Of a stretch of 64,000 nt of DNA, positions 20,973 through 34,481 are shown piece by piece (position 1 is the first letter of the stretch; every line of letters starts with the position of its first letter). A model generated the notes under the pieces. The model was not told the origin of the DNA. It made no database searches and saw nothing but the letters and a program-made list of their open reading frames with translations. The translations under genes and the position numbers were made by a program. The DNA comes from Citrobacter youngae ATCC 29220 (GTDB lineage Bacteria > Pseudomonadota > Gammaproteobacteria > Enterobacterales > Enterobacteriaceae), in contig NZ_GG730303.1 in the NCBI RefSeq assembly GCF_000155975.1, positions 62,611 through 126,610 on the forward strand, given 5' to 3'.

Positions 20973-21521
20973 TCAGTTACCTTTTTTCTCTGCCGGAGCC
21001 TTGTTTTTGTCCTGCAACTGCGACGGAACCAGAACGGTAGTGACGCGTTTGCCTTTATCGCTGAAGGCCTGCATTTTCTGCTCTTTTACCAGATAGGTGA
21101 TCTTATCGCCTGTGATATTGCTATCAAGCTGTTCCAGATAAGCCTTACCGGTGAGAACGACGAAGTCTTTCGCCAGTTCATAGTGCATCTGTGAGGCGCG
21201 GCCTTTCACCGGTTTACCGTTGTCCTGCATCTGGTAAAACGTCGCCGGATTGCCATAACCATCAATCACTTCTTTGCCGTCTTCACCGCCCGGGCGGGTC
21301 ACGACCACTTTATCGGCGTTAATTTTGATGGTGCCCTGGGTCACCACCACATTACCGGTAAACGTCACCACGTTGCCCTGCATATCCAGGGACTGCTGGT
21401 CCGACTCAATGTGAATCGGCTGCTCGGTATCACCAGTGACGGCGAATGCCGGAATGCTGGCGGCCAGAAGTGAGCTGGCAAGCACAAGATTAAGGCTGAG
21501 TTTGTTTGTTTTGGATTTCAT
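20973..21521 (-). CDS. lptA: Periplasmic LPS-bridge protein LptA
   Basis: A 182-residue OstA-fold protein that forms the periplasmic bridge carrying LPS from LptC to LptD. The signal peptide ends near IPAFA, and the mature protein begins VTGDTEQPIHIESDQQS. The start at 21521 lies inside the end of lptC (32-base overlap), as in E. coli; an upstream in-frame ATG at 21542 adds seven residues. The C terminus is a little shorter than in E. coli, ending KNKAPAEKKGN. Confidence 0.97.
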   Translation of the reverse strand: MKSKTNKLSLNLVLASSLLAASIPAFAVTGDTEQPIHIESDQQSLDMQGNVVTFTGNVVVTQGTIKINADKVVVTRPGGEDGKEVIDGYGNPATFYQMQDNGKPVKGRASQMHYELAKDFVVLTGKAYLEQLDSNITGDKITYLVKEQKMQAFSDKGKRVTTVLVPSQLQDKNKAPAEKKGN

Positions 21522-22065
21522 ATGAGGTTCTAACCTTTTCAATCAGCTCGGCGTTCTTGCTGCGTAAGTTGCCGCGCATCTTCAGTCCGCTGGAGTTAAA
21601 TGTTGTGCCATATAACGTGACCAGATCATCGGAAGTGACGTCTTGTGTCACCAGGTTAATCTGCGCGTTATCGGTCGTAATTCTGCGTAGTTGAGAGTCG
21701 GGCACCAGGGCATTCACCTCAACATGGCCGTACAGATACAGCATCCGATCGTTGGTCAATTTGGCTTTATCCGCTTTGATTGACCAGGTCGGTACTTTAT
21801 CCTTATCAAACGTGGTTAATACCGGTTGAGTAAACCACGAAACCGCTTGTTCCGAATAATATTCAACGTTTTGCGCGATCAAGTGATAGCTCAGTGCGCC
21901 TTCCGGACTATACACGACGGTATCAGTATGTTCGCTCTTATAGGTTGGCTCGTTGTTATTTACGACGACCTGCGTGGTCTCGTCTTTGTCTGCCAGATTA
22001 ATACCAATCATCACAAGGACAGCCAGCGACAGTAGAATGATAACCCAACGTCTGGTTTTGCTCAT
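21490..22065 (-). CDS. lptC: LPS export protein LptC
   Basis: A 191-residue bitopic inner-membrane protein. An N-terminal helix (about 7-25) anchors a periplasmic jellyroll domain that receives LPS from LptBFG and hands it to LptA. The length is that of E. coli LptC. The start overlaps the kdsC stop by four bases and the end overlaps lptA, so kdsC-lptC-lptA-lptB are tightly coupled. Confidence 0.97.
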   Translation of the reverse strand: MSKTRRWVIILLSLAVLVMIGINLADKDETTQVVVNNNEPTYKSEHTDTVVYSPEGALSYHLIAQNVEYYSEQAVSWFTQPVLTTFDKDKVPTWSIKADKAKLTNDRMLYLYGHVEVNALVPDSQLRRITTDNAQINLVTQDVTSDDLVTLYGTTFNSSGLKMRGNLRSKNAELIEKVRTSYEIQNKQTQP

Positions 22066-22628
22066 ATCGATTGCCCTTTGGCCTCGTCCAGTTTGCCCTG
22101 CGCCAGGAGTAATAAATCGCAGACTTCACGCACCGCGCCGCGTCCCCCGTCAATGCGGGTGACATAATCGGCCCGCGGGATCAGCAAAGGGTGGGCATCA
22201 GCCACCGCCACGCTTAATCCCACTTGCGCCATCACCGGCCAGTCGATCAGGTCGTCGCCAACGTATGCGACATTTTCAGGTGCGATCGCCAGTTTGCTAA
22301 GGAGATCGTTAAAGGCGACCAGTTTGTCTGACTGCCCCTGATACAAATGCGTGATCCCCAACGTGGCGCAGCGATCTTCTACAAGTTTAGCCTTTCGTCC
22401 GGTAATAATGGCAACCTCGATACCGGAAGTGAGCGCACAGCGAATTCCGTAACCATCGCGGACGTTAAATGCCTTCAGCTCTTCACCGTTGTTGCCCATA
22501 TAAATCAGACCATCAGACAGTACGCCATCCACATCCAGGAGCAGCAAACGGATGTTCTCTGCCCGGGTGATAACGTCAGCGCTGACGGGTCCATAACAGG
22601 TCGCAAGCGACGCACCTGCTTTACTCAT
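22062..22628 (-). CDS. kdsC: 3-deoxy-D-manno-octulosonate 8-phosphate phosphatase
   Basis: A 188-residue HAD phosphatase that removes phosphate from Kdo 8-phosphate. The catalytic Asp motif is in LLLDVDGVLSDG near residue 33; later motifs ITGRKA and YVGDDLIDWPVM complete the HAD site. It lies between kdsD and lptC and overlaps lptC by four bases, joining Kdo synthesis to LPS export. Confidence 0.97.
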   Translation of the reverse strand: MSKAGASLATCYGPVSADVITRAENIRLLLLDVDGVLSDGLIYMGNNGEELKAFNVRDGYGIRCALTSGIEVAIITGRKAKLVEDRCATLGITHLYQGQSDKLVAFNDLLSKLAIAPENVAYVGDDLIDWPVMAQVGLSVAVADAHPLLIPRADYVTRIDGGRGAVREVCDLLLLAQGKLDEAKGQSI

Positions 22629-22648
22629 TTTCTTTATCCTTGAGTTTC

Positions 22649-23635
22649 TTACACTACACCTGCACGCAGCAGATCATGCATATGTAACACACCGAGTAAC
22701 AGGTCGCCATCAGCAACCATTACCGAGGTGATATGGCGGGACTGCATTAAGTTCAGAGCATCAACGGCAAGAATGCCCGGACGCACGCGAATGCCGCCAG
22801 GGGTCATCACATCGGCAATGCCCAACTGGCGCACATCGACGCCCATATCGAAGACGCGACGTAAATCGCCGTCCGTGAAAATACCGTCAATCTTCATTGC
22901 ATCATCGCAAATGACGGTCATGCCGAGATTTTTACGTGTGATCTCAAGTAAGGCGTCGCGCAGGCTGGCGCTTTTATTCACATGCGGGATCTCATCGCCC
23001 GTATGCATAATATCGTTAACGCGCAGCAAAAGCTTACGGCCCAGCGCGCCACCCGGATGCGATAACGCAAAATCTTCCGCGGTAAAGCCGCGCGCTTTTA
23101 ATAACGCCACGGCAAGGGCATCGCCCATCACCAGCGTTGCGGTCGTGCTGCTGGTCGGCGCCAGGCCTAACGGGCAAGCTTCCTTGGGCACTTTAACACA
23201 CAGATGCACATCTGCCGCACGCGCCATGCTGCTTTCCGGACGACCGGTCATACAGATAAGCGGGACATGAAGACGTTTTAACACCGGAATTAACGCCGCT
23301 ATCTCATTGGATTCGCCGGAGTTAGAAATGGCGATCACCACGTCCTGCGGCGAGACCATGCCCAGATCGCCATGCGCGGCTTCGCCCGGGTGTACGAAAA
23401 ATGAGGGGGTGCCGGTGCTGGCAAATGTGGCCGCCATTTTCCGCCCGATATGCCCGGATTTCCCCATCCCCATCACCACAACTTTTCCCGGGCAGCTGAA
23501 TATTTTTTCACAGGCGAGGGTAAAGTTTTGATTGATGTACTGATCAAGCTCCGCCAGGCCTTCACGTTCAATTGCCAGGACTTCCTTGCCTGCTTGCTGA
23601 AAGTCAAAACCCGGTTGCAACTCTAAGTGCGACAT
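22649..23635 (-). CDS. kdsD: D-arabinose 5-phosphate isomerase KdsD
   Basis: A 328-residue enzyme that converts ribulose 5-phosphate to arabinose 5-phosphate for Kdo. An N-terminal SIS domain (about 40-185; GMGKSGHIGRKMAATF and ISNSGESNE) is followed by two CBS domains (about 205-328). ATG 23635 (MSHLELQPGFDF) gives the E. coli length. It lies 13 bases after yrbG and 20 before kdsC. Confidence 0.97.
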   Translation of the reverse strand: MSHLELQPGFDFQQAGKEVLAIEREGLAELDQYINQNFTLACEKIFSCPGKVVVMGMGKSGHIGRKMAATFASTGTPSFFVHPGEAAHGDLGMVSPQDVVIAISNSGESNEIAALIPVLKRLHVPLICMTGRPESSMARAADVHLCVKVPKEACPLGLAPTSSTTATLVMGDALAVALLKARGFTAEDFALSHPGGALGRKLLLRVNDIMHTGDEIPHVNKSASLRDALLEITRKNLGMTVICDDAMKIDGIFTDGDLRRVFDMGVDVRQLGIADVMTPGGIRVRPGILAVDALNLMQSRHITSVMVADGDLLLGVLHMHDLLRAGVV

Positions 23636-23648
23636 AATGCGTTTCCAG

Positions 23649-24626
23649 TTATCCAACGAGAAGTGGCGATAACCAATACAGCATCGCCAGCCATATGATA
23701 AAACCGCCGGTCAGCAGCGCGCCCGCGCCGCGACCAATCTGGCGCGGTCGGCGCCAGCAGAGTAGTGCAAAAATCACGCTTACCAGCAGCATGACGCTAT
23801 AGTCACGGGTGAAGGCCATTGGGTTGACTTCGCCCGGCGTAATCAGCGCCGGTAGCCCGAGAACGATAACAATATTAAAAATATTCGCGCCGATGATGTT
23901 GCCAACGGCAATATCGTTCTCACCTTTACGCAGACCCGCAATCGCCGTGGCCAGCTCCGGCAGGCTGGTACCAATGGCGACCACCGTCAGCCCGATGGTG
24001 AGTTCGCTCATGGCGAAGTAGTTCGCCAGTACGGTGGCGTTATCTACTACCATCCGTGTTGCCATTGGCATAATGATCAGCGCAATGCCCAACCACAAAA
24101 AGGCGACGGGTAATCCGCCTTCGCGCGGAAGCTCCGCGACCTGCTCCTGGGTCAGGGTGTCATTGCCTTGTCGTTCTGCCAGACGGGCGATTTTAACAAT
24201 GAATAGCAGCCATAGCACGGCCAGAAGCAGAAGAAAGAAACCGTCGCTACGGCTCAGCTGCCCGTCATACAGCACGGATGCGGCTAAAATACTTACCAGC
24301 AACATTAGCGGCAATTCACGACGCAGAACATCAGAATGCACGGTAAAAGGATGAATCAGCGCCGACAGACCTAGAATAAGCAGAATGTTGGTAATGTTGG
24401 AGCCGATGGCGGTGCCGACGGCCAGATTGAGTTGGCCATTTATCGATGCGGCAACGGAGACAATAATCTCGGGTAGCGACGTCCCCATGCTGACCACGGT
24501 CATCCCAATAATGATGGGGGGGATACCAAACGTTCGACATAAAATGGATGCGGCAAATACCAGACGGTCGGCACCGTAGACCACCAGAAGTAAACCAATT
24601 ATTAACAGCGCCGTCGCTAAAAGCAT
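23649..24626 (-). CDS. yrbG: Inner-membrane calcium/sodium exchanger-like protein YrbG
   Basis: A 325-residue CaCA-family membrane protein with about ten helices in two inverted halves. Each half has the family alpha repeat (GMTVVSMGTSLPEIIVS near residue 41 and GLTVVAIGTSLPELATA near residue 208). It is predicted to exchange cations across the inner membrane; the physiological substrate in E. coli is not established. It is the first gene of the leftward yrbG-kdsD-kdsC-lptCAB series and diverges from mlaF across 214 bases. Confidence 0.94.
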   Translation of the reverse strand: MLLATALLIIGLLLVVYGADRLVFAASILCRTFGIPPIIIGMTVVSMGTSLPEIIVSVAASINGQLNLAVGTAIGSNITNILLILGLSALIHPFTVHSDVLRRELPLMLLVSILAASVLYDGQLSRSDGFFLLLLAVLWLLFIVKIARLAERQGNDTLTQEQVAELPREGGLPVAFLWLGIALIIMPMATRMVVDNATVLANYFAMSELTIGLTVVAIGTSLPELATAIAGLRKGENDIAVGNIIGANIFNIVIVLGLPALITPGEVNPMAFTRDYSVMLLVSVIFALLCWRRPRQIGRGAGALLTGGFIIWLAMLYWLSPLLVG

Positions 24627-24840
24627 CTAAAGTCCTTTCTTCAGGTATACTCGCCGGTCCACTTGAAGGATCTTCTGGAAGCCGTAACGAATCTTAATTT
24701 TGACTTTATGCGGCTAAAAAGTAAAACAAATGCCAGCTTTCGCTAACCAGGACAGGCAATAATCTGTAAATATGTTGGGTTGAGGGCTAAATTGAGCGCC
24801 GAACTCTTCGAACAACGAGGCAATAGTAAAGGATGAATCA

Positions 24841-26443
<1,603 letters not shown>

Positions 26444-26447
26444 GTTC

Positions 26448-27005
26448 ATGCAAACGAAAAAAAATGAAATTTGGGTCGGGTTATTCCTGCTGATTGCGCT
26501 GCTGGCTGCGCTGTTTGTCTGCCTGAAGGCAGCGAACGTCACCTCGATGCGTACTGAACCGACTTATACGATTTATGCGACCTTTGATAATATCGGCGGC
26601 CTGAAAGAGCGCTCTCCGGTGCGGATTGGCGGGGTGGTGGTTGGACGCGTAGCGGATATCTCGCTGGATCCGAAAACGTACCTGCCGCGCGTGACGTTGG
26701 AAATCGAATCGCGTTTTAACCATATTCCTGACACCAGCTCCCTGAGCATCCGTACCTCCGGCCTGCTGGGCGAGCAGTATCTGGCATTAAACGTCGGTTT
26801 TGAAGATCCTGAGCTGGGAACGTCTATCCTCAAAGATGGCGGGACGATTCAGGACACGAAATCCGCGATGGTGCTGGAAGACATGATTGGTCAGTTCCTT
26901 TACAACAGCAACGGTAAAGGTGATGACAATAAGAATTCTGGCGATGCGCCAGCCGCAACTGAAGGCAATAATGAAGCCACTACGCCTGCGGGCGCAACGA
27001 AATAA
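26448..27005 (+). CDS. mlaD: Phospholipid-binding MCE protein MlaD
   Basis: A 185-residue MCE protein. One N-terminal membrane helix (about 8-27) precedes the MCE domain (about 38-116, with the YATFDNIGGLKERSPVRIGG motif), which forms a hexameric lipid channel over MlaE. The C-terminal tail is low-complexity (NKNSGDAPAATEGNN) and two residues longer than I recall for E. coli. ATG 26448 is chosen over an upstream start that overlaps mlaE. Confidence 0.97.
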   Translation: MQTKKNEIWVGLFLLIALLAALFVCLKAANVTSMRTEPTYTIYATFDNIGGLKERSPVRIGGVVVGRVADISLDPKTYLPRVTLEIESRFNHIPDTSSLSIRTSGLLGEQYLALNVGFEDPELGTSILKDGGTIQDTKSAMVLEDMIGQFLYNSNGKGDDNKNSGDAPAATEGNNEATTPAGATK

Positions 27006-27658
<653 letters not shown>

Positions 27659-27659
<1 letters not shown>

Positions 27660-27952
27660 TGACCCAGTCACTCACCTGGACGCGTGAAGGTGACAAGCTG
27701 GTGCTGGCGGGAGAGCTGGATCAGGACGTGTTAAATCCATTATGGGATGCGCGAGTTGAGGCGATGCAAGGGGTATCCTGCATCGACCTGAATCAGGTTT
27801 CCCGGGTGGATACCGGTGGTCTAGCGTTACTGCTGCACTTGATTGATCAGGGGAAGCAGCAGGGGAACCGCGTTTCGCTCGCAGGCGTTAACGATAAAGT
27901 TTACACGCTGGCGCAGCTTTACAATCTGCCTGACGACGTCCTTCCGCGTTAA
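27659..27952 (+). CDS. mlaB: STAS-domain Mla subunit MlaB
   Basis: A 97-residue STAS-domain protein that binds MlaF and is needed for activity of the transporter. The conserved loop with Thr (SRVDTGGLALLLHL) is near residue 52. It overlaps the mlaC stop by one base and ends the mla operon proper; ibaG follows after about 170 bases that contain hairpins. Confidence 0.96.
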
Positions 27953-28017
27953 TTTTTCCAGACTGGATAAGGCCTTGTGCCTTCATCCAGCGTCCCCTCC
28001 ACGGGGGATCGGCCACC

Positions 28018-28050
28018 AAAGCCTTGTCTGATTTATCGGCGAGGCTTTTT
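28018..28050 (+). terminator. Intrinsic terminator/attenuator between mlaB and ibaG
   Basis: AAAGCCT pairs with AGGCTTT across a loop and ends in five T. A further hairpin with arms CTGGAT and ATCCAG lies upstream at 27962-27989. Together they would reduce read-through from mlaB into ibaG-murA. Confidence 0.6.
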
Positions 28051-28121
28051 GCTTATTTATGACAGCGCCACTTTGCTCTAAGATGTTGGGCTGTTTTCAC
28101 TATCTGACGAATGAAGAGCCC

Positions 28122-28376
28122 ATGGAAAATAATGAAATTCAGAGCGTGCTGATGAATGCGCTCTCCCTCCAGGAAGTCCACGTTTCTGGCGACGGCAGTC
28201 ACTTTCAGGTTATTGCCGTGGGTGAGATGTTTGAAGGCATGAGCCGGGTCAAGAAGCAGCAATCGGTCTATGGCCCGTTGATGGAGTACATTGCCGACAA
28301 CCGCATTCATGCTTTGTCGATTAAGGCGTTTACCCCAGCGGAATGGGCGCGCGATCGCAAACTTAACGGTTTTTGA
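28122..28376 (+). CDS. ibaG: BolA-family acid-stress protein IbaG
   Basis: An 84-residue BolA-like protein (formerly yrbA) that in E. coli binds monothiol glutaredoxin GrxD with a 2Fe-2S cluster and is acid-induced. ATG 28122 gives [14 protein letters not shown], the E. coli N terminus and length. It precedes murA by 53 bases and is probably co-transcribed with it. Confidence 0.95.
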   Translation: MENNEIQSVLMNALSLQEVHVSGDGSHFQVIAVGEMFEGMSRVKKQQSVYGPLMEYIADNRIHALSIKAFTPAEWARDRKLNGF

Positions 28377-28387
28377 GCTACGGGTGA

Positions 28388-29689
<1,302 letters not shown>

Positions 29690-29704
29690 TCGTCAACGCC
29701 TCTT

Positions 29705-29735
29705 GTAACCCCCAGGTCTTTGGGCCGGGGGTTAC
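29705..29735 (+). terminator. Hairpin after murA
   Basis: A perfect 9-bp stem, GTAACCCCC with GGGGGTTAC, closes 15 bases after the murA stop. The T run after it is poor on the plus strand, and the convergent sfsB stop is close, so it may serve as a shared 3' structure. Confidence 0.6.
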
Positions 29736-29745
29736 TGCTTAGCAT

Positions 29746-30030
29746 TCATTCAGCATTCTTTTTCTCTCTGTGTCCCCTCATCATCCGCGTTCTGTCGATG
29801 AATGCATGCGTTTTGGGATCGTGATAGCGTGACGGCCAAATTACCCAGGGGTCGGTTCCCAGCGCCCGGGCGATAATCAACTCACCTTTTGGCCATGGGC
29901 GTGTTAAGGCATTGGCCAGCGTTGATGAACTTAATCCATTTTTACGTGATTCAGCGGCCATTGAGGTCCCTTTCTTGCGCAGTCCGGCGATGACATCGGC
30001 CGGGTGCCAGTCAATCAGCTTGCTTTCCAT
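29746..30030 (-). CDS. sfsB: DNA-binding Ner-like transcriptional regulator SfsB
   Basis: A 94-residue helix-turn-helix protein related to phage Mu Ner (also called nlp). It begins MESKLIDWHPAD and contains the HTH segment KKGTSMAAESRKNGLSSST. In E. coli extra copies affect maltose genes; its normal role is unclear. It lies between murA and ispB as in E. coli and has its own upstream gap of about 220 bases. Two residues longer than the E. coli protein at the basic C terminus. Confidence 0.92.
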   Translation of the reverse strand: MESKLIDWHPADVIAGLRKKGTSMAAESRKNGLSSSTLANALTRPWPKGELIIARALGTDPWVIWPSRYHDPKTHAFIDRTRMMRGHREKKNAE

Positions 30031-30208
30031 AAACTCATCTCTCCTTTGGTTAACGACTTACGGTTCCACGATCGGTTGTGGCGACACTATAACGCCCGGA
30101 GAACGAATGTTCTAAAATGTTCATGTAAAGTGTGAGTATATTCAGAATATGCCAAGGTTATGCACGAGATGATTGACGCTAAGAAGGATTTACTGGAGCT
30201 TATAAAAT

Positions 30209-30231
30209 CATCCCGCGCAGGGCACGGGATG
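30209..30231 (-). terminator. Terminator hairpin after ispB
   Basis: CATCCCG pairs with CGGGATG 20 bases beyond the ispB stop. On the minus strand it is followed by ATTTTATAAG, a weak U-rich tract. It separates ispB from sfsB. Confidence 0.55.
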
Positions 30232-30251
30232 CTGGGAGATGCTGGAGGGGA

Positions 30252-31223
30252 TTAACGGTCGCGCTGTACGGCGATATGCGCCAGGCCAATCAGCGCTTCT
30301 CGCCATGGCGTATCAGGCAGCACCTGCAGCGCCGCGATGGCTTTATCAGCCTCTTCTTCCGCACGCTGGCGAGTCCATTCCAGGGAACCACAGGCGTTCA
30401 TCGCTTCCAGAACCGGCTCCAGAAGGTGACGGCCATTACCTTGCTCAATGGCCTGGCGGATCATCTGCGCTTGCTCCGGGGTGCCGTGGCGCATCGCATG
30501 CAGCAGCGGCAGCGTTGGTTTACCCTCGTTGAGGTCATCACCGACGTTTTTGCCCAACTGCTCGCCATCTGCGCTGTAATCCAGTAAATCGTCAATTAAC
30601 TGGAACGCGGTACCAAGATAACGGCCATAATCCTGTAACCCTTTCTCTTGTTCTGCGCTGCAACCGGCCAGAATGCCAGAGCATTGGGCAGCCGCTTCAA
30701 ACAAACGCGCGGTCTTGCTGTAGATGACGCGCATGTAGTTTTCTTCCGTGATATCCGGGTCGTTGACGTTCATCAACTGCAGAACTTCGCCTTCAGCGAT
30801 AACGTTGACCGCTTCCGACATGACTTCCAGTACCTTCAACGAGCCCAGGCTGGTCATCATCTGAAAGGCGCGGGTATAGATAAAATCGCCGACCAGTACG
30901 CTGGCCGCATTGCCAAACGCCGCATTTGCCGTGGCTTTCCCGCGGCGCATGTCGGACTCATCCACAACATCGTCGTGCAACAGGGTCGCGGTGTGGATAA
31001 ACTCGATCAGGGCCGCGATCGTAACGTGCGCATTTTCCTGGTAGCCAACGGCACGCGCTGCGAGTACGGCGATCATCGGACGAATGCGTTTTCCGCCGCC
31101 GCTCACGATGTAGTACCCCAACTGATTAATCAACTGGACGTCGGAATTGAGCTGTTCAAGGATTGTCGCATTGACCCCCGCCATATCTTGCGCGGTTAAC
31201 TCATTGATTTTTTCTAAATTCAT
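30252..31223 (-). CDS. ispB: Octaprenyl diphosphate synthase
   Basis: A 323-residue trans-prenyltransferase that makes the C40 side chain of ubiquinone and menaquinone. Two Asp-rich motifs are present (LLHDDVVDESD and LIDDLLDYSAD), together with GGGKRIRP. The start MNLEKINELTAQDM at 31223 gives the E. coli length. The frame stays open for 175 more codons upstream, through the promoter and into the antisense strand of rplU, which is chance. It diverges from rplU. Confidence 0.97.
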   Translation of the reverse strand: MNLEKINELTAQDMAGVNATILEQLNSDVQLINQLGYYIVSGGGKRIRPMIAVLAARAVGYQENAHVTIAALIEFIHTATLLHDDVVDESDMRRGKATANAAFGNAASVLVGDFIYTRAFQMMTSLGSLKVLEVMSEAVNVIAEGEVLQLMNVNDPDITEENYMRVIYSKTARLFEAAAQCSGILAGCSAEQEKGLQDYGRYLGTAFQLIDDLLDYSADGEQLGKNVGDDLNEGKPTLPLLHAMRHGTPEQAQMIRQAIEQGNGRHLLEPVLEAMNACGSLEWTRQRAEEEADKAIAALQVLPDTPWREALIGLAHIAVQRDR

Positions 31224-31380
31224 CGCAAAAGCCGGGCTTCTCGCCCCGATTACCTCACTGTATGGGAAGGTAACGTCGGGTTCAGGGTTATAAATATATG
31301 CTGATTGTACTGAAAAAACGCCGTAGATAAACGTTACCGTACGTGTTGTGTTTTTTTTCTTCATGTATTGACGGTAGCAC

Positions 31381-31409
31381 TTGTCAAAGGCTCGCGTTTT
31401 GCGTAATAT
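31381..31409 (+). promoter_or_regulatory. Putative rplU-rpmA promoter
   Basis: TTGTCA (31381-31386) and TAATAT (31404-31409) are separated by 17 bases, a near-consensus sigma-70 promoter. Transcription would start near 31416, about 65 bases before rplU. Confidence 0.75.
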
Positions 31410-31445
31410 TCGCGCCCTATTGTGAATATTTATAGCGCACTCTGA

Positions 31446-31793
<348 letters not shown>

Positions 31794-31812
31794 GTTAAGG
31801 GGAGCAGATTAA

Positions 31813-32070
<258 letters not shown>

Positions 32071-32094
32071 GTTTTTCGCGTCCCGGTAACGGAT

Positions 32095-32126
32095 AAAAGC
32101 CCCGCAACACGTTGCGGGGCTTTTTA
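32095..32126 (+). terminator. Terminator after rplU-rpmA
   Basis: AAGCCCCGCAAC and TTGCGGGGCTT form a near-perfect 12-bp stem with a short loop followed by a run of five T. Confidence 0.9.
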
Positions 32127-32197
32127 CATTCGACGGCCGGTAAATATGCTCGTTGCGCCGTGACAACCCGGAAACGAGCTTTTGCAGGGAATACGGC

Positions 32198-33163
32198 ATG
32201 AAGCAGCAGGCAGGCATTGGTATTCTGTTAGCACTCACGACTGCAATATGTTGGGGCGCTTTGCCAATAGCAATGAAGCAAGTGCTGGAGGTGATGGAGC
32301 CTCCTACCGTGGTGTTCTACCGTTTTTTAATGGCAAGTATCGGCCTTGGCGCGATCCTTGCGGTTAAAAAAAAGCTCCCTCCATTGCGCATTTTTCGCAA
32401 AGCGCGTTGGCTGGTGCTGCTGGCTATTGCCACCGGTGGGCTGTTTGGTAACTTCATTCTGTTTAGTTCATCTTTGCAATATTTGAGCCCAACGGCTTCG
32501 CAGGTTATTGGTCAGCTGTCACCGGTTGGCATGATGATCGCCAGCGTCTTTATTCTGAAAGAAAAGATGCGCGGCACGCAGGTGATTGGCGCCATTATGC
32601 TTCTGAGCGGTCTGGTTCTGTTTTTTAATACCAGTCTGATCGAAATTTTTACCCGACTCACCGATTACACCTGGGGCGTTATCTTTGGTGTGGGTGCGGC
32701 GATGGTCTGGGTGAGCTATGGGGTCGCGCAAAAGGTGTTATTGCGCCGTCTGGCGTCACCGCAGATCCTGTTTTTACTGTACACTTTATGTACGATTGCG
32801 TTGTTGCCGCTGGCTAAACCCGGTGTCATCACGCAGCTCAGCGACTGGCAGCTGGCCTGCCTGGTATTCTGCGGCCTGAATACGCTGGTAGGGTACGGCG
32901 CTCTCGCGGAAGCGATGGCGCGCTGGCAGGCTGCGCAGGTAAGCGCCATTATTACGCTTACTCCGCTGTTTACGTTGTTATTTTCAGATTTATTATCACT
33001 GGCCTGGCCCGATTTCTTCGCCAGACCGATGCTAAACCTATTAGGTTATCTCGGTGCGTTTATCGTGGTTGCGGGCGCGATGTATTCCGCCATTGGTCAT
33101 CGAATTTGGGGCGGTTTACGTAAGCATGAAACGGTGGTTTCGCAACCCCGCTCAGGCGAATGA
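32198..33163 (+). CDS. yhbE: EamA-family inner-membrane transporter YhbE
   Basis: A 321-residue membrane protein with about ten helices and two EamA (drug/metabolite transporter) repeats. Conserved small-residue motifs occur in GALPIAMKQV and in GQLSPVGMMIASVFILKEKM, where the Glu-Lys end of the first repeat is typical. The substrate is unknown. ATG 32198 restores MKQQAGIGILLAL and the E. coli length. It lies between rpmA and obgE; obgE begins 15 bases downstream. Confidence 0.93.
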   Translation: MKQQAGIGILLALTTAICWGALPIAMKQVLEVMEPPTVVFYRFLMASIGLGAILAVKKKLPPLRIFRKARWLVLLAIATGGLFGNFILFSSSLQYLSPTASQVIGQLSPVGMMIASVFILKEKMRGTQVIGAIMLLSGLVLFFNTSLIEIFTRLTDYTWGVIFGVGAAMVWVSYGVAQKVLLRRLASPQILFLLYTLCTIALLPLAKPGVITQLSDWQLACLVFCGLNTLVGYGALAEAMARWQAAQVSAIITLTPLFTLLFSDLLSLAWPDFFARPMLNLLGYLGAFIVVAGAMYSAIGHRIWGGLRKHETVVSQPRSGE

Positions 33164-34351
<1,188 letters not shown>

Positions 34352-34355
34352 TCTC

Positions 34356-34472
34356 GTAGCCGGATGGCGCTTATGCTTATCCGGCCTACAAAAGCCAACG
34401 GGCCGCATTTGCGGCCCGTTTTGTTATGTTCGTTGTAGGCCGGATAAGACGCGTTAGCGTCGCCATCCGGCA
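34356..34472. repeat. Two REP elements around a bidirectional terminator
   Basis: REP copies at 34356-34389 (GTAGCCGGATGGCGC ... ATCCGGCCTAC) and 34434-34472 (GTAGGCCGGATAAG ... CGCCATCCGGC) lie between the convergent obgE and dacB genes and flank a GC-rich hairpin. Confidence 0.92.
34397..34422. terminator. Bidirectional terminator between obgE and dacB
   Basis: AACGGGCCGC and GCGGCCCGTT form a 10-bp stem with an ATTT loop; T-rich sequence follows on the plus strand. It sits between two REP elements. Confidence 0.8.
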
Positions 34473-34481
34473 ATAATGCAC